Source: Adiantum capillus-veneris (lineage: Eukaryota > Streptophyta > Polypodiopsida > Polypodiales > Pteridaceae). Taken from it: a DNA stretch of 64,000 nt. The DNA lies in the NCBI GenBank assembly GCA_014529385.2, contig CM043954.1, forward strand, positions 6,327,806 through 6,391,805, written 5' to 3'. How positions within the stretch are numbered: the stretch's first letter is position 1; each line of letters starts with the position of its first letter. Both the position numbers and the translations under genes were made by a program. Under the pieces are notes generated by a model that worked only from the letters and a program-made list of their open reading frames with translations, ran no database searches and was not told the DNA's origin. Positions 11,726-23,662 of the stretch are shown here, piece after piece.

Positions 11726-11950
11726 GGTGCTCTCATTTTTTGGCACACTCGATGGGACCTCAACTGAAATCTCACTCCGTGGAAAGTCAAGTTGAGGAGT
11801 TATTGGGTTTAACCTTTCTGTCTTGGTCTGTTGGTTTCGACTGGGTTGGGCTGCTTCGGCTTGGTCCAGTCTAGTTTCATCGTTACCTGCTTAGTCTAGA
11901 CCTGCTTGTCTAGTCTCTTGTCCTAGTCTAGTAGTTGGAAGAAAGTGAAC
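11726..11950 (+). other. Leader remnant of the third Tat-like copy
   Basis: Holds a primer-binding-like stretch (TTTTTTGGCACACTCG) about ten bases after the LTR and then a leader with repeated TCTAGTC and CTTGGTC words. It corresponds to the leader repeats at 37190-37340 on the opposite strand. No gag follows; similarity ends near 11950. Confidence 0.65.
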
Positions 11951-12229
11951 TAGTAGCATCACCAAATGTATTGCAGCTTTACCTTAAAGCCTTTGGTTTA
12001 CAACCCATGTATGCCCCAACTCAACGTGCTCAAAAGAGGGGTGATGCTTGAGCTAGCACATCATATGTACATACGGATTTAGTGCAATAGAAGTGTACAT
12101 TGCTTGACAAATGTTAAAGTACAATGCTCACTTCTATGATACATAGAAATGACAAAAGTATGAAGGTTTAATTAAGTTATTTGTATATATCTTGACAGTC
12201 CTTTCGGATACATGCAACGATAAAAGGGT
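11951..12229. other. No gene or recognisable element
   Basis: AT-richer sequence between an LTR leader and a gag relic. I see no coding, LTR end or repeat here. Confidence 0.6.
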
Positions 12230-12990
12230 GCTAACCACACTAAATCATCTGTAGCATGTATATCAGTTTTGGAATCCTCTGGCTTGTCCTGACTCCTCGG
12301 CCAGATCATTGGACGCTTTGTTAGGGCACGTGGCAAGAACATGCCCATGTTCCCCACATCCATAACATTTGTCCTCTTTGTAGTACTCAACATGCTACTC
12401 CGTTGATAATCTAGGGCCTGACGGTTTCTTCTTCTATTGCTTCCCCTTCTAGTTACCATTCAGTTGATTAGGCCCTCCTTGAGCACACACTGGCCAGTCC
12501 GTTGGGTATCTCAGTGTACCGGTGTGCATTCCAAATCCTTGCTTGGTGTGACCCATGAGTCGCTAAATAGGGTCCACCTTCTTTTGTAAATAGTAACGCC
12601 GAATCTCCTTGGGTAAGCCGTAACAAAACCACTCAACTTCTTGTTAAAGGTAATTTTCTTGAAGGAGGAAGCGAGTACAAAAGTATCCCAAAAACATCAA
12701 GAGTGTCTTCTTTGGTCATCCGAAGGTGGTTCCAAGCTGTGATAACATCCTCTTTGTACTCTTCGGTGAGCCATGCTGAGGTAAAAACTCGTTTGAAATT
12801 TAACCATGTGGTGGTGCTTTTCTTCACAAAAGTAAGGTCGACCACCAAGTATGGGCGTTGCCTTTCAGATAGGAAGATGCTCGTTGTACTTTGAAGTGTT
12901 TGGAAAAGCATCCTCACGAGAAAACGATATCAAACTCTTGAATGAAGGAAAGAGCTTTGCCGGTGTCCTTATATCCCCCAAGTTACTAGA
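12230..12990 (-). pseudogene. Chromovirus-type gag relic
   Basis: Ty3/gypsy capsid-nucleocapsid remnant read on the minus strand in several frames. TTWLNFKRVFTSAWLTEEY and AWNHLR (about 12710-12820) align with TWLKFKRLFISSWLTQEF and AWNHLRR in the gag of the chromovirus at 33377-34943. LASSFKKITF (about 12645-12690) matches its ASSFKKISF. A zinc knuckle CYGCGEHGHVLATC is readable at about 12325-12370. There are multiple stops and frameshifts, and no LTR or pol is attached. Confidence 0.8.
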
Positions 12991-13003
12991 AGTAAAGCTG
13001 GAC

Positions 13004-13028
13004 CCACACACACACACACACACACACA
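13004..13028. repeat. (CA)n microsatellite
   Basis: A short CA run between the gag relic and the start of LINE copy C. Confidence 0.9.
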
Positions 13029-13207
13029 AAACCTTACAAATTTAAATGATGACGTGGCCGGACTATACTGTTGATCCGCAATTTGCACTGACCTGCTCAC
13101 ATAGCAGACTGTACAGCAGTCCCGCAAAATGTGCTGACAGCTGGTGACGTGGCACTCTATGGAACTCCCAGATTTGTGTTGGCTGCTTTTAGTCTAGATG
13201 ATTTTGA

Positions 13208-16200
13208 GTTCAAAGTTGCCACGTGGAATTGTAATGGATCTATGCGACTTGATGTGGGCGCCTTTGAGGATAGTTTCAGGGGAAGAGACATCGTCTTCTA
13301 CTCTGAGACACATCAGGCCCATGGGCAGTCTATGCCTCACATCAGTGGATACAGATGGGAGACTGCCTATAGACAGGAGACACGATCAGAGCGTAGAGGG
13401 CGGGGATCAGGAGGAGTGGCAGTGTTATTCAGGGAGGAGTTGCAGCCATCGATACATATAGCCCGCAGAGATGAGCAAGCTAGGTACATGTGGGTGAGGC
13501 TGAGAGCAGAGACAGACAGATATCTTTACATTGCTATTTGCTACTTTCCCCCGAGCACGTCAGTATATGCACCACCCAGAGGACAGTCCCCTTTCTCTAT
13601 TTTGGATGATGACATATGGGAGTTCTCTAGAGATGGTGACATCATCATTCTAGGGGATTTCAATGCTAGGACTGCCCATCATCAGACAGTATTTTATGAT
13701 ACTTCAGAGGAGATGCTGAGAGAGCTGGATGCTGCAGAGACAGGCCTATCCAGAGTATCACAAGATGGAGAACACACCGAGTATGGACGACACTTGATAG
13801 ACATGGGGACTGCACATGGATTGGCCATCTTGAATGGCCTAGAGAGATTTCCCGCCTCAGGGGGTTTTACATGCTTTCCACACAGACATGGAGCTAGCAC
13901 AGTGGACTATGTCATGGCACAGCCGAGCCTCATCTCTAGTATCCAGGATCTCACGATTGGACCCAGACCTGTTGGTGTGGCAGTGGATCATGCTCTTGTG
14001 TCAATGGCCATCTCCTTTCAGTTTAGTGTGGCACACAGACTACGGACAGCAGCCCCTACTCGCTACACCTTCACGCGGGAGATAGACTCTGTATACATAG
14101 ATGGGATCTACAGACGCCTATGCACAGAGGAGCCAGGGCGACCTCTGGAGGAGCTTACTACTATATTGACACAGACACTACATGATGCAGCAACAGAGGC
14201 ATACCCACATACCCAGCCTGAGCAGAGACGCCGTTCGGGGAGCATGCCCCAGAACAGTTGGTATGATGAGGAATGCCGGGACACTAGAGCTAGACTTCAG
14301 AGGGAGGTGCTTTTGGGGGACATCACTCACAGACAGTCACAGACTGACTTCCGGCGCCTAGTGCGGCGGAAGAAGAGGGCATTTTTGGCTCGGCTAGAGC
14401 AGGATCTATATCAGTTGCTCTTGAGTCAGGATTCACGTGAGGCATGGCGGCTCTTTCAGGAGCACTCTCCCCCCCCCGCCATCATTTCTACAGAGGACTG
14501 GGGCCAGTACGCATCATCTCTGTACACAGTTCCTGAGCAGCCCCCCCTTCCCGACCCCCCCGATCCATGCCCACACACACGTGCTTTTTTCACCGCAGAG
14601 ATGGTGAGGAAGGCCATTGACAGGATGAGGACTGGGAGAGCTTATGATCATGATGGTTTAGTGGCTGAGCATTTCACACATGCCAGAGATCTACTAGCAG
14701 TGACGTTTAACCGTGCCATGTTTGAGGGTTTGCCTGATACTTGGAGCCTATCTACTATTGTACCTATCTTCAAGTCGGGAGACCCTATGGAACCTGGGAA
14801 TTATCGCACTATCATGATTGGACACACATTGGCACGGTTGTACGCATCCATTCTTGAGCAGCAGCTGAGTAGATGGGCAGAGAGGGAGGGGATACGCGCA
14901 GCCGGGCAGGCAGGGTTCAGGAGGGGTTTTTCTACTCTTGACCATATCTTGACACTCAGAGCCATCATTGAGGAGGGTAGATCGCGTGGGAAACGGATCT
15001 ATTGTAGCTTTGTGGATTTCCGCAAAGCTTTTGACACAGTGCCTAGAGCTACATTGATGCGCAGATTACAGCAGATGGGAGTACCCACAGAGCTCACATG
15101 GGGGGTCATGGCATTATACAGGTCAGTAGTGGGGCAGGTACGCACCTCAGAGGGTCTATCCACCCCGATTCACTCCACTATTGGGGTGAAGCAGGGCTGT
15201 CCGCTCTCTCCTACTCTGTTTGGTATGTATGTGGATGAGGTTTCTGACTACATTGAGAGAGATGGTGATGGAGGTGCACAGATGGCAGGGACATGGATTC
15301 CATTATTGTTATCTGCTGATGATATTGTGTTGATCTCCGACTCTCCGGAGGGGATGCAACGTCACTTGGATGCTTTGAATAGGTTTGCTCAAGAAAGTGG
15401 TTTGTCCGTCAACCTTGGTAAAACCAAGGTCATGGTATTTAATACCACCCCGCAGTGGATCAGGAGGTCAGCACCAGCATTCACATACGGCCAGGCGACT
15501 GTGGAGTATACAGATGCGTACACTTACCTCGGAGTGGTTTTTAGTGGGCCAACATTTTCATTGAGGAGGGCAGTAGAGACTAGACTGACCAGAGCCCATG
15601 CAGCATTGGGTAGATTGGAAAGGATGTGTTCACAGGTTCAGTTTCAGGAGCCTAGGACGAAGCTCTGGCTCTTTGACACTCTGGTGGCTTCTGCATTACT
15701 TTATGGAGCTGAGATCTGGGGACCTTCATTAGATCATCACGGGAGGACAGGCCGCAGTGATGGATGGGGGGACATGGAGAAGCCTCTGGTCTCTATGATC
15801 TCGCGGCTCATTAGAGCCAAGGCCTCAGTACCACGTGCTATTGTTCGAGCAGAGCTAGCTTGCCCCCCCACTAGTGGTGGAGGCGCTCACCAGATCGGTC
15901 TCCTTCATACACTGCATGTGGGAACTTCCCAGAGACAGATATGCATGCCTTGCACTTGAGTCCTCTCGACAGTTAGCCATGCAGGGAGATACAGCATGCT
16001 GGTATGGGGAGATGACATCATGGTTTCAGGCGCATGGGTTCAACATAGACAGATTGCCTCCCTTCCAGTACTCACTGGATGCACCCTCTCTGACTCTTAC
16101 ACAGTCCGAGATCACCAGGCTCATCCGCCAGGACTTGACTCAGCTAGACACCAGGAGGACATGGATACAGCCAGCACAGGAGCTGGGCACGAAGATGGCT

Positions 16201-16695
16201 TTCTACATAGAGCATCTCCTCTAGCTTACGGTTGATGGCTTTGTGACGAGGCCGAGATACATGGACACCCACTTGTCTCATGGGATACGATGTGCTATCG
16301 GCCAGATACGTACATCTTCACACCAGCTGCAGATCGAGACTGGGAGATACAGCAGAGTACCAGCAGAGGCCAGGACATGCCCCCTGTGTGACATCGAGCC
16401 TGAGACAGAGTTGCACTACACATGCCACTGCCCCGTCTACTATGAGATATGAGGCCGCTTCCATTGCTTGTTCAGTGAGGGCTTTGGACCATTCTCCAGA
16501 GTCATGCAGTACGAGGATCAGAGATGCTTGGGCTTGTTTTTGCTCGAGCTACGCAGACACAGAGAGAGCCTGATGAGACGGAGGCAGCAGAGGATTCGGA
16601 TCACGTTGGCTCGACATGCACGACGCCCGGTCAGACTACTGACCATGGAGGAGATTGATGAGATCCGCCAGCGATCGATGTTGGATCTCTTGTGA
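13208..16695 (+). pseudogene. LINE copy C ORF2: longest endonuclease-RT reading frame in the window
   Basis: An open frame runs from 13131 to 15959, of which 13208 onward is LINE. The endonuclease has YSETHQ (about 13300), GDFNART (about 13660), STVDYVM and VDHALV. Next come an R-R-K-K-R-A-F segment (about 14370), then RT with DHDGLVAEH, FVDFRKAFDTVPR (about 15013) and QGCPLSPTLFGMY. The catalytic box is SADD (15312-15323) instead of YADD, a Tyr-to-Ser change from a single base. The frame is lost in a C-run near 15865 and continues in another frame from 15874. Later stops are at 16222-16224 (Gln to TAG) and 16450-16452 (CGA to TGA). The C-terminal finger CPLC...HYTCHC is at about 16378-16430. 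The natural stop is about 16695. It was recently nearly complete but is now dead. Confidence 0.92.
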
Positions 16696-17011
<316 letters not shown>

Positions 17012-17279
17012 AATGAAAATCCGTTTGTAGTATCTTCAATCCCTGCAATCAAGGGGTGAGGACAGGATTCGCTGCTGCTGGCGCCCCCCTGCCCTCGCGC
17101 GCCCTTCCGCCCTCACCTGTTGCGCGCAGTCCTCCAGCGCGCCCCCCGCCCCACCCACTACCCAGCCCACCCACTACCTGCCCGCTACCCAACCCCGCCC
17201 GTCACGCTGCCCGCCCGCCCTTCGTTGCTGCCCTACCCGCCTGCCGCCCCGCCATTCGCCTCAGCCCGGACCTAGCAGA

Positions 17280-18310
17280 GGAGAGCTGCGTGACCTTCTC
17301 CAGGCCCACCTTCTCGTAGAGGTGGGCAAGATCTTGGACGTTCAGATCCTCGGACGAGGCTATTATCAGATCGAGTTTGAGACCTCCGAGATGGCGTCCA
17401 AGGTCATCGCCATGAGCCCCTTGACCATCCAAGCAGTTCGAGCCCACTTTCGACAGTGGAGACATGGTTTTAACTTTTGACCCTGCTTCAGATGTTTTGG
17501 TAGAGGAGGCAGACATTCCCATCTCCGTCTCCTTTCCTGGTTTGCGGAGGGAGTACCTACCACTTTTGTCCAGGATAGGCTCAGCGATTGGACTGTCCTG
17601 GAGACACCTCGCACGGCAGCCTCAGTAGAGGCAGCCGGCATTCCCTCAGTTCGCGTTCTGGTTAGGAACACTCACACTCTCCCGAAGGTCATCCTCCTTC
17701 CTCGGGTGAGTGGGGGATGGTTTAGACAGAGCATGGAGTATTCAGGCCTCCTGAACCAGTGCTTCATTTGTCGACAGATGGGCCATCTTGCGAACTCCTG
17801 TCCGCGGAGGAGGCCCCGACCTACACCACAGACTCAGCCCCAGCCTGTAAGGGCTGGGCACCAGCCAGCCACAGGCAGAGACACAGAGCACACAGGGAGA
17901 GCCACCCTCCGAGCTTGGGGCTCCAGCGGAGGAGGGATGGCAGCACGTTCGTGGTGGTCGACGGCAGGGGCCACAGCGACAGCCTGGCACTCAGGGTGGT
18001 CCTGAGGCACCTACCCAGCAACAGTGGGTTCCCACGGGAAACCGATTCGATCCTCTTGAGCAGGACAAGGTCCCTGCTCCAGCCCCCACCTTAGCTTCAT
18101 CCTCGACAGCCCCCCCTCCCCCCGAGTTCCCCCTTCCTCATCAGCCCCCCCCCCCCGCCTCCTGCTCCCGCCGCCTCTCCTCCTCGCCCCTCTACCTTTG
18201 CCGATCCCCCTCGCCCCTCTTCTCCCCCACTTCCTCCACCTCCCCCTGCTCCTACACCCCCCTCCCTCCCGCTCCAGTTCCACAGTCGACCCAGGGGGGC
18301 AGGGCAATCC
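17280..18310 (+). pseudogene. LINE family 2 ORF1, N-terminal part: DUF4283-like plus zinc knuckle
   Basis: Plant LINE ORF1 proteins combine a DUF4283 RNA-binding region with a CCHC zinc knuckle. Here the frame from about 17318 reads GRGYYQIEFE, ASKVIAMSPLTIQAV and FRQWRHGF, which fit DUF4283, followed after a frame change by DIPISVSFPGLRREYLPLL. From about 17700 it reads WFRQSMEYSGLL and then the knuckle CFICRQMGHLANSC (CX2CX4HX4C, about 17761-17802). A long Pro- and C-rich low-complexity stretch with C-runs follows (about 18080-18260). At least two frame breaks make it a pseudogene. The proline-rich open frame at 17056-17319 may be its true N-terminus or an artefact of GC-rich sequence. Confidence 0.72.
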
Positions 18311-18459
18311 TTGGCTGCTAGGAGATCTCTTGGCAGCGCCTTTGCCACGAGTCGCTTGGCGAGAGAGGGACAGCCTTTCTTGCGACCCCCTCTACAGGTA
18401 CAGACGTCTCCCTTTGCAGCAGTCCCTCGTGGTCTGACGAGCTTCGACATTCGGCGCCG

Positions 18460-19020
18460 ATGGGACTTGACTACGACTTTACACGCTTTCTCGGCGACTC
18501 CTTAGCAGACCATGAGGCAGCCTACTTCAGGGTTCATGTTCTGTTCCTTGCAGCTAGGGGCATAGAGGCATTGGACTCAGCGGTTGGCTTCTCTTTTCCC
18601 CTTTGCGACAGGGACCAGACTGAGTGGACTCTCGACTCAGTGTTGGAGTGGCTGCATACACAGGCCCTAGAGTTCTCTCACCACATGGGAGACCTAGGAG
18701 TTACAGACATGATTCAGACTCTGTGGCCATTGGCCAAGTGTGCGGTGACCCCTCCAAATGCAGCACGATGTAGACACATTGTGGTTCACTTCTTTGCTGA
18801 TACGCACAGCTCGCCATGCTATGTACACATTCATGAGGACTCCTGGACAGAGGAGGTTGCTTTACGTACGGCTCGGTCTACTTGGGCTTGGGCCAGGCAC
18901 TCTTTGCAGTCACGCCTATCTAGAGGACGCTCGGATGCGGATTACTCCCCATCCAAGACATCCTCGAAGATAGCACGTTTAGCTGTTGCGGCAGCATCTG
19001 TTCTCTCTCGCTCCCCATGA
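18460..19020 (+). CDS. LINE family 2 ORF1, C-terminal globular domain of unknown kind
   Basis: An open 186-codon stretch directly upstream of ORF2, with balanced composition and no low complexity, unlike the Pro-rich linker before it. It reads as a folded domain (FLAARGIEALDSAVGFSF near the start; HIVVHFFADTHSSPCYVHIH in the middle; basic, Ser-rich tail). I do not recognise a family. It probably is the C-terminal domain of ORF1p, joined in the active element to the zinc-knuckle part upstream, with the first ATG here internal. Its stop TGA (19018-19020) overlaps the ORF2 ATG (19017-19019) as ATGA. The alternative is an independent small ORF. Function is unknown. Confidence 0.55.
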   Translation: MGLDYDFTRFLGDSLADHEAAYFRVHVLFLAARGIEALDSAVGFSFPLCDRDQTEWTLDSVLEWLHTQALEFSHHMGDLGVTDMIQTLWPLAKCAVTPPNAARCRHIVVHFFADTHSSPCYVHIHEDSWTEEVALRTARSTWAWARHSLQSRLSRGRSDADYSPSKTSSKIARLAVAAASVLSRSP

Positions 19021-21523
19021 GGATCGTCTCATGGAACGTGCAGGGACTAGGTGGGCCCCAATTTCAACGTCAAAGGGGCCGACTGCGTCAAGAGCTTCAG
19101 TGTTTCCTTGTGGGAGGCGAGATTGATCTCCTTATGCTACAGGAGCATCATCTGTGTGAGAGCCGCATTAGACATTGTGGTCAGCTCTTGCGTGGACGAT
19201 ATGATACTTTTTGGTCAGCTCCTTTTGGACCTGGAGGCATCCAGGGTGGGGAATGTATGACTATTGCGGATTCTTTGTAGCAGGCCATTCTGGGCAGAGG
19301 GATTATTGTGTGCCAGGTAGGGCTCAGTGGATCACTATGCAGGTTCAGGTTGCCTTGTGGGCTTCCTAAACATATATGCACCCAATGTGGCGAGTGCACG
19401 AGGAGAGTTTTGGTCACAGATTGTTGAGTCTCTGCCGTAGGCAGAGCAATGGTACATAGGGGTGACTTCAACTTGTTGGAGAACCCTTCTGACAGGATTG
19501 GTGGTAGCCATGCTACTGTGCATGGAGTTGAGCTGGCAACTTGGGAGAGGTTTTGTATGACTGAGGGTTTCAGATGTGTGGCAGCACTCTAGCTTTGTGA
19601 GGTCCCAGACAGCCTGGCCTTCTCTCGTTCGGACCACAAAGTGGGAGGAGTGAATCTATCCCGGATAGATCGCTTCTACACTAGTGACTATTTCTGTGAC
19701 TTGGGTGGAAAAGTTGGCCTTTTGGCAGGGACTTCCTTCTCGGACCATGCACCAGTGATCCTCACAGTGGCACATAGACACAGGAGGGGGAGCACGATGC
19801 TTCGCATCCCTGAGAGGGTCTTGCTGGACTCTGCACTCAGAGAGCGAGTAGAGGCTCTCTGGACAGAGAGCTTGGACATGCAGGATTCTCTTGCTGACAG
19901 AGTGGCCTCAGGACTAGCTCAGCTTGGTCGCTTCTATCTCCAGGAGTCTTTGGCTCGCCTCTGGCTGCAACGAGAGAGGAGGAGCAGCGTCTCAGATGGG
20001 GCGCTGCTTCCTTGCAGAGGATGCAGGAGCAGCATCCAGACAGTCCTTGGTTGGAGGAGCAGTTATTACAGCAGGCTCGCCACAAGCTTGTTAGCACAGA
20101 GGAGCGGCGCCATGAGTTTGCTTTCCATCGACAGGCATCTCAGTGGACACAGGTGGGTGACAGAGTGACTGGTGCTTTCTTCGAGGCAGTGGGACCTCGG
20201 CATACGCATGCCAAGGTCAGTCAGTTGAGGAGGCCCGACGGGTCAGTTGCTTCTAAGCCAGAAGACATGCGTGCAGTTGCTACTGACTTTTACCGTGAGT
20301 TACTGTCTGAGAGCCTCAGTCAGAGCGTCAAGATGCATGCAGGGAGCAGGTGTGGGCACAGATGCCTTGCCTTGTGACTGAGGAGATGCGTTAGAGGCTT
20401 GAGCTGCCACTTCAGCTTGAGGAGTTGCACACGGCTCTTAGTGCACTCCCCCGTGGTAGCTGTCCAGGTGAGGATGGCTTGACTCCCAGTTTTTTCTTTG
20501 AGTACTAGGACTTGCTTTGCCCAGATCTCCGTAGTGCTTTTCAAAACCTCTTGCACACAGGAGAGATACCTGACAGCATGAGTGAGGGTCTCATCTACCT
20601 CATTCCCAAGAAGGGTGGCTTCTTGGATGAGATTTGACAGTGGTGCCCCATCACCATCCTCAACTCAGCCTACAAAATTCTTGCCAAGGCTCTGAGTTTG
20701 AGGATCCAGCCACTTCTAGAGAGCCTTATACATGGGACTCAGATAGGTTTTGTCAAGGAGCGCAGTATCCTTGGGCAACATCTTTATTTTTTGGGAGGCT
20801 TCTACCCTAGCGGGGCTCCGTGGTGAGGATCTGGTGATTCTTCTTCTCGATTTTGAGAAGACCTACGACAGAGTTGACTGGGACTTTTTGGAGGGCACTC
20901 TACGCAGGATAGCCTTCTCAGATGCTTGGATCAGAGGGATGTCAGCTTTGTACAGACGAGCACACAGTCAGGTACTTTTGTCAGGAGGTAGAGGTGATTG
21001 TTTCATGCTCACACGTTCGGTTAGACAGGGCTGCCCTCTTGCCCCATTCCTCTTTTTGTTCTATGCTGAGGCGATGGGCAGGTTTTTGATGTCGCAGCAG
21101 CAGGTTGGTCTACGGGGCTTAGAACTCCCTATTCGGAGAGATGAGCTACTGGACGTTGAGTTTGCTGCCGACTCAGCCTTGTACTTGGATGGCCAGGAGG
21201 CCAGCCGCCAACCTTCACAGCTGTGAGCAGGCTCTTGAGACCTTCTGTTGTGCATCTGGCGCATTGATCAACTGGAGAAAGACAGTGGCTTTCTCAGTTG
21301 GTAGTGCTCATGTACCCGATTGGATGCCAGGTGAGGGTTTCAAGTGGATTCCCCCGGGGACTGCAGTTCGGTACTTGGGCTGTCAGGTTGGTTTGGACTT
21401 GTCTCCCAAGTAGCAGATTGCTCCCCTCCTCCTATCTATCACGAGGAAGTTGTTACATTGGAGCTCCGCACGACTTTCTTTGGCTGGCAGAGTTGTTGTG
21501 GCCAACCAGGTGCTGTTGGCTAC

Positions 21524-22104
21524 TGTAGCGCGCATAGTATGTCGTGCTATCTACAATGGGTGCTCCTCAGTGCAATGAGCGTGACAATCTCACTCAAAAC
21601 AGACTGAAGACGAAGGAACAATAGACAACAACTGAACAACTGAGCTCACAGAGATACAACAGCAGACCAGAACATATGACTCGACTATCTCAAAGAACTG
21701 ATACAGACTCTGGCGTGGCAGCACACTCAACTCCAACCCAGGACTCACAGGTACAATGGGTGTCGAGGCTCAGATGTGCAAGGATGGTGAAGACGTGTTG
21801 TGTACATAGACTCTATCCTCAAAACGACAACGCTGAACCATATATGAAGCAGATGATAAAATGACCCAACAGCTCCTACTCATATGTACCACCATAAAGA
21901 GCCACCAACAGCTCATAAATGTCAACCATCTAAGTCTATCCCGAAACTGAGTGGTGGTGACCTGGCCACGATGTCCACTAGACCACCGTCCGTATCCCTG
22001 CCACGTGTCACTGTCCAGCCCAGAGAGTCCGTCCAGTGTGAACCAGACCAGACTAACTGTACGAACTGTGTGTCCTGTGAAAGGGACACTGTAGCCCTGC
22101 TACA
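21524..22104 (-). repeat. 3' LTR of the Tat-like element
   Basis: 581 bp, same length as its partner. By eye only about eight mismatches separate the two LTRs, and about seven of them are in the first 55 bp on the plus strand. An apparent open frame inside (21676-21864) occurs identically in the other LTR and is not a gene. Confidence 0.95.
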
Positions 22105-22657
22105 GGTTGTCCGCCACAAAACCACTCACCGTCTCGGTGAGAGAACCACTGAAACTGCTAAAAGACTGAACTGCAATAATAAATGACTACTGTACTGTCA
22201 TGGTGAAAAGATTGTCAATCATCATCCCCAAAAAAGAGTAGTCGCTATAATTGCACCCGAAGTATCAGTCTCCGGAGGAGGAGCCATCAAATCAATGGTG
22301 GAACTTCGCTACTGGACTAGAGGCTGCTGGGCTCTATTGTCCATAACCTGGCCGCCTATGAAAGGAGCTGCCAGCTACTGCAGGGCAGAGGGTAACACCT
22401 GTCCGGTAGTGTATAGAGGATGACGAGTGACACAGCCATGGCGGTGTGCACCAGCAACATCGTCGCAGCAAGGAATGCTATGCATGTGGGACGATGGCGA
22501 TGACTAAAACCCCTGAGGGTACTGTTGACTGAAGTACTGAACTGGAGATTGTGTAGAGTCCCATGAAGTGCTGAGAAGGAATTGCAGTATGCAATGGTGG
22601 CCCGGATCCAGTCCATCCAAACCCCACGCCAACCTGAGCCTAAGCCTGAGCCTGAGC
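22105..22657. other. 3' untranslated part of the Tat-like element
   Basis: Between the extra ORF and the 3' LTR. It holds a short tandem run of AGCCTGAGCCTA words (about 22628-22662) and no gene. I could not identify a clear polypurine tract next to the LTR; the adjacent minus-strand sequence is GT/GG-rich. Confidence 0.6.
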
Positions 22658-23353
22658 CTAAGCAGACCTAACTCCATGTAGAAGCATTTCTCGAAACATT
22701 TGTACTTGTGCTTTAAGGTCTTCAATGATGTCTGACTTTATTTTCAAAGCTTGTTGTAGCGCGAAAATCGTCGCATCCAACTCCGAGAGGGCACTTTCGG
22801 CCACCTTCAGAGATCCCTCCATAGCTGCGTATATGGCAGAGTGGCGCTGGTGCGTGGCAGCTAACTGTTCCGCTCCAAGCTCTATGGTGGCGATAGCATT
22901 CCTGGAGTCTTGTAATACTTTCTCCGAAAGGTGTAACAGAGAAGTAGAGTCGGCCACCCCTGAAGATGATACTGGAGGACTCCCAAGTGGCACATGTGGC
23001 TCACTAGGAGTAGGTACTATTGGTGGAGTAGGAGCTGAGACGGGAGCTGAGATGGTAGTTGCAAGTGGAGTCAAATCTGTATGGTTGAATATTGGAGAAG
23101 AAGGAAGAGGAATCTCCGAGGGAGAAGCCGTCGATTTTTCATGAAGTTCGGAAGTGGACACTGGCCCAGTACAGAGAGGGGTGGAAGACAGAGAGCACCA
23201 CGGAAGATGTGCTACTTTAGTCTTTTGACTCTCAGATATTGGCAAAGAGAGTAGAGACTCTGCTCTATCTTTCGCCACCTTTGCTTTGATCTTCTTTTTC
23301 TTGTTGATTTTAGGATCAGCATGAATGTTTAAGGATTTTCTTTTCCCTTGCAC
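22658..23353 (-). CDS. Extra ORF downstream of integrase in the Tat-like element
   Basis: A 231-codon open frame in the same direction as gag-pol, between integrase and the 3' LTR. N-terminus very basic (KINKKKKIKAKVAK), middle Pro/Ser/Thr-rich (about residues 80-125), and C-terminal half Ala/Leu/Glu-rich with heptad-like spacing (LHLSEKVLQDSRNA through IIEDLKAQVQMFREML), probably a coiled coil. Extra sense or antisense ORFs at this place are known in Tat/Ogre-type and some other plant gypsy elements; their roles are mostly unknown. The long opposite-strand frame at 22725-23144 is its shadow. I recognise no domain. The basic N-terminus could be a nuclear localisation or RNA/DNA-binding patch (inference). 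Confidence 0.55.
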   Translation of the reverse strand: MQGKRKSLNIHADPKINKKKKIKAKVAKDRAESLLSLPISESQKTKVAHLPWCSLSSTPLCTGPVSTSELHEKSTASPSEIPLPSSPIFNHTDLTPLATTISAPVSAPTPPIVPTPSEPHVPLGSPPVSSSGVADSTSLLHLSEKVLQDSRNAIATIELGAEQLAATHQRHSAIYAAMEGSLKVAESALSELDATIFALQQALKIKSDIIEDLKAQVQMFREMLLHGVRSA

Positions 23354-23519
23354 ACTTCATGTATCATCATCTACTTCGTCTGGTGTAACATGTATACTTA
23401 TGACCCACGTCAAGAGTTGGGGCTGCGAAACATTTGAAGCTGAGCTGCAAAGATCTCACCTGGGTGCGAAACCTTTTGGCCCTAAACTGTAAAGATGAAA
23501 AAAGGATCTCGTGAAATCC

Positions 23520-23562
23520 ACAGGGTTGGGCGTGGAGCAAAAGGGTTGGGCGTGGAGCAAAC
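23520..23562. repeat. 21-bp tandem duplication
   Basis: AGGGTTGGGCGTGGAGCAAA occurs twice in a row in the 3' region of the Tat-like element. Confidence 0.9.
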
Positions 23563-23662
23563 AGTAAAGGCAGTCCCAACGGGATAATGTAGTAGGCAGT
23601 TCACATTTCCCTTTATCTTCTTTGGCATCCCTAGCTAGAAAGTAGTATCTAAAGATTGCCAA

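Noticed and set aside
21676-22186. Small frames in the Tat-like LTR, repeated at 37618-38086
   Set aside because: Identical in both LTRs because the LTRs are identical there; antisense to the element.
22725-23144. 139-codon plus-strand frame
   Set aside because: Lies opposite the longer sense-strand ORF of the Tat-like element, which has the better composition.
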